The notes under the pieces were generated by a model. It was not told the DNA's origin. It did not search any database and saw only the letters and a program-made list of their open reading frames with translations. From Planctomycetaceae bacterium (lineage in GTDB: Bacteria; Planctomycetota; Planctomycetia; Planctomycetales; Planctomycetaceae), in NCBI GenBank assembly GCA_020426085.1, contig JAGQQP010000075.1:1-11232 (forward strand): a stretch of 11,232 nucleotides of DNA, read 5' to 3'. This document shows positions 6,748 to 11,232 of the stretch, one piece after another (position 1 is the stretch's first letter; each line of letters opens with the position of its first letter). The position numbers and the translations under genes are program-made.

Positions 6748-7758
6748 TTGATCAAATTGATTCTCGGTGTGATCGTTACGATCATCTGCCTGGCAGCCGC
6801 CGTCTGGGGAATTGATCTGGATCAGATTACCTCAAGCTTTAAAAAAGCCAATTACTGGACCCTGCCGTTCATGCTGGGGTTACTTTTTGTATTCTTCTGG
6901 TTAAAGGCGCTTCGCTGGCGTATGCTGCTGGAACCGATCAGGGATTTAACTGTTTCCCAGGTAACACCGGCCATGATGATTGGTTTTATGGGCAATAATA
7001 TCCTGCCTGCTCACCTGGGTGAATTTTTACGTGTTTATGTTCTGAGTCGTCAGTTTCAGATTCCAAAGACGACAGTGCTGTCCACCGTAGTTCTGGAGCG
7101 GTTATTCGACATCATTGCGATTCTCTGCTATCTGGGAATCGGAATCTATTTTGCTCCCAGCCTGCCTGCGGAATATCAAACGGTCAGTCTGATCGTTGCT
7201 GCAGGTATTTTACTGTTAATTTTATCGGTCGCTGCTTATCTCATCTGGACCGAGTCAGTTATCCGCTTGTTTCGTCGTATTTTTGATTTTCTGCCTTTTC
7301 TGCCCGACAAACTGACTCATCTCGTATTAGAGATGATGAGGTCGGGGGCTCTGGGAATGGAGTCCATGAAGAGCAAGCGGCTCTGTTTTGGGATCATCTG
7401 GACTTCGTTTGCTCAATGGCTGATTAATGGTATCAGTATCTACCTGGCCCTTTGGAGTTTTAATATTCGGGTTTCTCCACTTGCTGCCTTTGTCGTGCTG
7501 GGAGTAACCGCGTTTGGTGTCACCGTTCCCGCAACACCGGGATTTTTTGGTGTGGTGCAACTCTGTTTTTCAGTGAGCTTGAAAGCGTTTGGAGTATCCA
7601 GTGCCGATGTCTTCTCTGCTTCAATCTACTACCAGCTTTCACAGTACATCCCCGTCACTTTGATAGGATTATACTATTCTCATCGTGAAGGATTGAAACT
7701 CAGCGAAGCAGAGTCGGAAGCAGAGAAAGAGCTTGAAGAACTGGAAGGAGAAGAGTAG
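6748..7758 (+). CDS. LPG synthase transmembrane-domain (UPF0104) family membrane protein
   Basis: An integral membrane protein related to the flippase-like N-terminal domain of MprF and to AglD-type proteins. Seen directly: hydrophobic segments at about 3-21, 37-56, 121-138, 146-167, 212-238, 243-262 and 295-310, and the family motifs GNNILPAHLGEFLRVY (82-97), VVLERLFD (114-121) and PATPGFFGVVQ (261-271). The C-terminus is a strongly acidic cytoplasmic tail (SEAESEAEKELEELEGEE). At 336 residues it matches stand-alone members that lack the aminoacyltransferase domain, so lysine transfer to lipid is not expected; lipid or glycolipid handling is an inference. The first permissible start codon is TTG at 6748, but the only good ribosome site (GGGAG, 6720-6724) lies 23 bases away. 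An in-frame ATC at 6733 would fit it better and give 341 residues. Its stop is 49 bases from the convergent beta-helix gene. Confidence 0.85.
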   Translation: MIKLILGVIVTIICLAAAVWGIDLDQITSSFKKANYWTLPFMLGLLFVFFWLKALRWRMLLEPIRDLTVSQVTPAMMIGFMGNNILPAHLGEFLRVYVLSRQFQIPKTTVLSTVVLERLFDIIAILCYLGIGIYFAPSLPAEYQTVSLIVAAGILLLILSVAAYLIWTESVIRLFRRIFDFLPFLPDKLTHLVLEMMRSGALGMESMKSKRLCFGIIWTSFAQWLINGISIYLALWSFNIRVSPLAAFVVLGVTAFGVTVPATPGFFGVVQLCFSVSLKAFGVSSADVFSASIYYQLSQYIPVTLIGLYYSHREGLKLSEAESEAEKELEELEGEE

Positions 7759-7807
7759 ATCCGGCTGAGGCCGTGTTTACCGGAAATCAGTTCATGCCTG
7801 CGAGCGA

Positions 7808-8692
7808 TCAGGGCGCCAGGGCGGCCTTTTTTCCCAGAGTGGTCTGCTTCAGGTTGGCAACTCCCTGTTCCGTAATCAGCAGGTCTTCAATTCGATTATC
7901 CGAGAGCTTTGAGTCGATCACTTCTACCTGGGAGGTTCCGTTGACTGCCAGTCCACACCGCCCGTTACCGGTACAGGTGACCTTTTCCAGGACAATATCC
8001 TTACAGCGGTCATGAACATTGATGCCGTCGATGCGAAAGTTTTCAAACGTGACATCAGAAATTTGAACTCCTTCCACATCGATCATCGACAGGCCAACGG
8101 ACATGCCGGCGAGAGAGAAAGCCTCCTGGGGGGGGAGCTGATTTTTCAGTTCCCGGTAAACAATCGCCCCTTTATGAACAGCCCAGCTACCTGCGGGAAT
8201 ATCCGCCAGCTTGACTTCTTCGTCTGTTTCAGGACGAAATTCCGGCAGGGTTTTGCCATCAAGATACAGATTAAAGTATCCCTTACGGAAAGGGGTGACC
8301 TTCCACAGACCGTCCTTTAAAGGCTTCCAGCCATCCTGGGGGACAGGAATCGCCCCGCTGATCGTCGCACCATTTCCCAGGATTGTAAACTTCTCCTGGC
8401 CGAGACCACTGAAACGTTTTCCTGAGAGAGTAAACGATTCATGGTAGGGTACGTCGTTGTTGATCAGGATGATTTTGTCGCCGGGCCGGGCGTACTCGAG
8501 GGCTCTTTTGATGGTTTTTACCGGCCCGTTTTGACCGGAAACAATTTTGGGAGAGATTCCATTCAGCGCATTGTTTCCAACCCTGTTATCGACATAGATT
8601 ACGCCACTTTCAGCAGGTCGGGGAAGACAGAACAGAATTAATATACAGAGTAACCCGGTCTGGAATTCTACAAAACGATGTGCGTTTCGCAT
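7808..8692 (-). CDS. Secreted right-handed parallel beta-helix protein
   Basis: This 294-residue protein has a typical signal peptide: a short basic start, a hydrophobic core TGLLCILILFCL (about 12-23) and a probable cleavage site around PAES (26-29). The mature part opens with IYVDNRVGNNALNG and continues with GPVKTIKRALEYARPGDKIIL (about 57-76). This is the classic N-terminus of DUF1565-like and pectate-lyase-fold proteins. A run of beta-helix coils covers about 200-290 (for example VEGVQISDVTFENFRIDGIN). The protein is therefore exported and probably binds or cleaves a polysaccharide, but no catalytic residues can be assigned. It is short for the family, with few coils, so a binding role is possible. 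The ATG at 8692 has only a distant AGGA-like ribosome site. A terminator lies between it and the upstream citrate synthase gene, implying its own promoter within 8693-8770, where none stands out. Confidence 0.8.
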   Translation of the reverse strand: MRNAHRFVEFQTGLLCILILFCLPRPAESGVIYVDNRVGNNALNGISPKIVSGQNGPVKTIKRALEYARPGDKIILINNDVPYHESFTLSGKRFSGLGQEKFTILGNGATISGAIPVPQDGWKPLKDGLWKVTPFRKGYFNLYLDGKTLPEFRPETDEEVKLADIPAGSWAVHKGAIVYRELKNQLPPQEAFSLAGMSVGLSMIDVEGVQISDVTFENFRIDGINVHDRCKDIVLEKVTCTGNGRCGLAVNGTSQVEVIDSKLSDNRIEDLLITEQGVANLKQTTLGKKAALAP

Positions 8693-8770
8693 GATTGGCG
8701 GCTTCCTGTCTGGTTCAGTGTTTTTATTTGTGTCTCTATGCCGATGAGAATATGTGTTTCTCTCAGCAGA

Positions 8771-8798
8771 AAAAACCCCGGTGGAAACCGGGGTTTTT
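8771..8798 (-). terminator. Intrinsic terminator after citrate synthase
   Basis: A perfect 11-base-pair hairpin (8771-8781 with 8788-8798, loop of 6 bases) has a CCCCGG core flanked by A and T runs. On the minus strand it ends in a run of T residues, 23 bases after the citrate synthase stop. The flanking A/T runs make it potentially bidirectional. Confidence 0.9.
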
Positions 8799-8821
8799 GA
8801 TCTTGTTTAATACTGTCTCTG

Positions 8822-10003
8822 TTATCGTTCACTAATCGGGATAACAGGGCGTTCCTCATATCCGATGTAGTTGGCTTTAGGCCGGATAATTTTATTCCCG
8901 TCCAGTTGTTCCAGAATATGAGCACACCAGCCAGCGATGCGGCTGGCGGCGAAGATACAGGTAAACAGATCACCCGGGATGCCCATGTAATGCTGGAGGC
9001 TGGCTGAGTAAAAATCGACGTTGCAGTTTCGCTTGATTTCCTCGTAGACGAGTTTTTCCATCTCGATGGACATCTCGTACCACTTGGGTTCGCCAGTTTC
9101 TTCTCCCAGTCGCCGTGAAAGTTCTTTCAGATGCTTTGCGCGTGGATCTTCCACCTGGTAAACGGCGTGTCCAAAGCCCATGAACTTACCTTTGGCTTCG
9201 CGAACTTTTTTCACGTAAGGGGCAACATTTTCGAGTGAACCGATTTCGAAGAGTGTTTTCAGAACTTCAGTGTTTGCGCCGCCGTGCAGCTTCCCTTTCA
9301 GTGCACCGATGGCACCTGTGATCGCAGAATAAATGTCAGGCAGAGTTGCGATGATGACACGGCCGGTAAATGTACTGGCATTCAATCCATGCTCTGCATG
9401 CAGAGTGAGGATGAGGTCCATGGCACGGGTCGCATCTTCACTTGGTTTTTCACCATTGATCATATACATGAAGTTGCCGGCGTGGCACAGTTCCGGATCT
9501 GGTTCGACTGGCTCCAGTCCCTGGCGAATTCGATGAATGGCCGCCACGATGGTCGGAATCTGAGAAATCAGTTTGATCGAGATCTGCATCCGATTCTCAA
9601 ACGTCTCGTCTTCCGCGTTGGGATCATAGACACCTGCCAGTGATGTGATTGATCTCAGCAGCGCCATAGGCGGTGCTGAGGTCGGAAGTCGTTTCAGGGT
9701 ATCAATCAGTTCCGCGGGAATACTACGGTACTGATTCAGTTCGGCCTTGTAAGCAGCGAGTTGAGTGGCGGTAGGAAGCTCTCCGTTTAATAACAGAAAA
9801 GAAACTTCCTCAAAAGTCGCGTTCTCTGCCAGATCGTCGATGTTATATCCACGATACAGCAGTTTCCCAATGGTTCCATTTACTAAACAGATAGAACTGT
9901 CAGCGGCTATGATCCCTTTCAGCCCCTTGACAGCTTCGCTCGATGTTTTCTCTACGTCTTCTGCGCTCATTTGAACTGGTTCCACTTTCTCAACTACAGC
10001 CAA
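8822..10003 (-). CDS. gltA: Citrate synthase
   Basis: Condenses acetyl-CoA with oxaloacetate to citrate, the entry step of the TCA cycle, in the cytoplasm. At 393 residues it is of the shorter bacterial type. The catalytic triad is present: His240 in GKLHGGAN, His279 in GFGHAVYQVEDPRAK, and Asp330 in VDFYSASL. Also visible are the substrate-site segment LHAEHGLNASTF (201-212) and a C-terminal arginine in KIIRPKANYIG. The usual GHRVYK reads GHAVYQ here, a variation I regard as within the superfamily. The first start, TTG at 10003, has no ribosome site. An in-frame ATG at 9970 (382 residues, beginning MSAEDVEK) has a weak GTGGA upstream and may be the true start. Monocistronic: a terminator follows, and the neighbouring plus-strand gene diverges from it. 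A 2-methylcitrate synthase cannot be excluded by motifs, but no prpB/prpD neighbours are seen. Confidence 0.9.
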   Translation of the reverse strand: MAVVEKVEPVQMSAEDVEKTSSEAVKGLKGIIAADSSICLVNGTIGKLLYRGYNIDDLAENATFEEVSFLLLNGELPTATQLAAYKAELNQYRSIPAELIDTLKRLPTSAPPMALLRSITSLAGVYDPNAEDETFENRMQISIKLISQIPTIVAAIHRIRQGLEPVEPDPELCHAGNFMYMINGEKPSEDATRAMDLILTLHAEHGLNASTFTGRVIIATLPDIYSAITGAIGALKGKLHGGANTEVLKTLFEIGSLENVAPYVKKVREAKGKFMGFGHAVYQVEDPRAKHLKELSRRLGEETGEPKWYEMSIEMEKLVYEEIKRNCNVDFYSASLQHYMGIPGDLFTCIFAASRIAGWCAHILEQLDGNKIIRPKANYIGYEERPVIPISER

Positions 10004-10025
10004 TAAATTTCAGTAAGGTTTCAGG

Positions 10026-11232
10026 ATGAAGGATCATCCCCTGTTTGTCAGCTGCGGTATCGGTCTGCTTTGCTCAACCATTCTGATGACAGGCTGTGCA
10101 TCGCATACCGCAACCGTGCAAAAACCGGCTGCTGCGGATTCAGAACCCGTAGAGACTTCCGTTGCGCACATCGAGATTGGTTTTGATGAGCCGGTGCAGG
10201 AACAACAGGAAGTTCCTGCCGAGATCGTACAGACAGGTGCGATCGAAGGTGAGATTTTAGATGGTGCCCAGTCAGAACTGGTCATTCAGCAGCCTCCGCT
10301 ATCTCAATCTCTGGTGGAACTGGAGATGCTGGCCGTCGATCAGAATCCGCGACTGGTGAAACTCTATCGCGAATACAATGCCGCCTCATCGCGCAGTCAT
10401 TATGTGAATAAACTTCCGGACCCCAAAGTGGGGACGAATGTATTCGGGGCACCGATCCAGACCGCTTCCGGATCACAGCGCGCCGTCCTGAGTGCCAGCC
10501 AGGCGATTCCGTGGCTGGGAAAACTGGATGCGGAAGAACAGCGAGCCTGCTTCGAAGCGTTTGCGGTCCGCGCCGATTATCTGGCCGAACGCCTGCGCGT
10601 GATCGCAGCCGTGCGCACGGGCTGGTATCGGCTGTATGTGATCGATCAGCAGATTGAAACTGCGAAAGCCAATCAGGAACTGCTGCAGTCGCTGATTGAC
10701 GTGGCGAATGCGCAAATCGCAACCGGGACAGCGACACAGGGAGATGTGCTGCTGGGAACCCTGGAACTCAGTAAATTGGAAGAACGCCTGTTGACGTATC
10801 GAAAATTGCGGGTGGCGGTGCAGGCAGAAGTCAATCGTCTGGTGGCCCGCGATGCCGACCTTCCAATTGCTGTACCAGCGGATCTGCAAGTTGCGTTGCC
10901 CGCTTTATCAGCGCGTGAGATTTATGAGACTACACTGCGATCACAGCCGGAAATCCAGGCAGCGCAATTGCGGACACAGGCATCGCGTTGGGGAATTGAG
11001 GTCGCTCATTTAAGTCGTCGTCCGGAACTGACTGTTTCCGCGAATTACTTTTTTACCGATAACAATCGCCCCCCTTCCGCTCTGTATCAGGTCGGACAGG
11101 ATCCCTGGTCGCTGGGAGCCCAGGTCAGTATTCCTCTCTGGCGCGACAAATACGATGCCCTGGAAGACGAAGCGACCTGGAAGCACCTCGCTTCGACTGA
11201 CAATGAAGCGGAACTCCGCGATCGTTATGATG
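10026..11232 (+). CDS. TolC-family outer-membrane efflux lipoprotein, 5' part
   Basis: An open frame of about 400 codons from ATG 10026 runs off the right edge. The N-terminus has a hydrophobic segment ending ILMTGC, a lipobox with Cys24 as the lipidated residue, then a linker of about 65 residues rich in Glu, Gln and Pro. From about residue 90 the sequence has the long helices of the outer-membrane factor family: SLVELEMLAVDQNPRLVKLY, a first barrel-strand pair (VGTNVFGAPIQ ... LSASQAIPWLGKL), and long coiled-coil helices at about 165-275. The second repeat begins near 295 (REIYETTLRSQPEIQAA) with strands near 335 and 365. It would form the outer-membrane channel of a tripartite exporter. 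The pump and adaptor genes are expected downstream, outside the window. AAGG (10015-10018) lies 7 bases before the ATG. Its promoter must overlap the citrate synthase 5' end. Substrate unknown. Confidence 0.85.
   Translation, partial: MKDHPLFVSCGIGLLCSTILMTGCASHTATVQKPAAADSEPVETSVAHIEIGFDEPVQEQQEVPAEIVQTGAIEGEILDGAQSELVIQQPPLSQSLVELEMLAVDQNPRLVKLYREYNAASSRSHYVNKLPDPKVGTNVFGAPIQTASGSQRAVLSASQAIPWLGKLDAEEQRACFEAFAVRADYLAERLRVIAAVRTGWYRLYVIDQQIETAKANQELLQSLIDVANAQIATGTATQGDVLLGTLELSKLEERLLTYRKLRVAVQAEVNRLVARDADLPIAVPADLQVALPALSAREIYETTLRSQPEIQAAQLRTQASRWGIEVAHLSRRPELTVSANYFFTDNNRPPSALYQVGQDPWSLGAQVSIPLWRDKYDALEDEATWKHLASTDNEAELRDRYD

Noticed and set aside
7760..7784. TCCGG/CCGGA hairpin between the membrane-protein and beta-helix genes as a shared terminator
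   Set aside because: Only 5 base pairs with a 15-base loop and no T run.
10034..10889. Three minus-strand open frames of 83-151 codons
   Set aside because: They lie antisense to a continuous plus-strand frame with a lipobox and clear TolC-family sequence, and their composition (Arg/Ser/Pro/His-rich) is that of antisense shadows in GC-richer DNA.

Overview
The window looks like chromosomal DNA of a planctomycete, most like the Gimesia/Planctomyces group. This rests on overall character only: mid-range GC, a secreted parallel beta-helix protein, a large winged-helix/AAA+ ATPase and a TolC-type lipoprotein among housekeeping genes. The taxonomic placement is an inference. No tRNA, rRNA, CRISPR array, insertion sequence or phage gene was seen.

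Region 1 (1-4085, minus strand) is a compact four-gene operon. In transcription order it encodes a glutamine-dependent asparagine synthetase-type amidotransferase, a free-standing acyl carrier protein, an AMP-forming acyl/aminoacyl ligase and, cut by the window edge, an NAD synthase-type ammonia ligase. A carboxylic acid could be adenylated and loaded onto the carrier, and one or two ATP-dependent amidations could follow. The product is unknown. This is the best candidate here for an uncharacterised pathway. A plausible sigma70-type promoter lies just upstream of the first gene.

Region 2 (4086-6359) has a 359-base divergent control region with face-to-face promoters whose -35 boxes sit in a 9-base inverted repeat. 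A plus-strand gene follows for a AAA+ ATPase with a serine-rich N-terminus and a probable winged helix. A small zinc-ribbon protein is encoded convergently.

Region 3 (6360-7758) is an AT-rich spacer without a convincing gene, followed by a membrane protein of the LPG-synthase-TM/UPF0104 flippase-like family whose start codon is unclear.

Region 4 (7808-10003, minus strand) holds a secreted beta-helix protein and citrate synthase. A strong intrinsic terminator separates them, so they are probably separate transcription units.

Region 5 (10026 to the end, plus strand) is the 5' part of a TolC-family outer-membrane lipoprotein, divergent from citrate synthase with almost no spacer.
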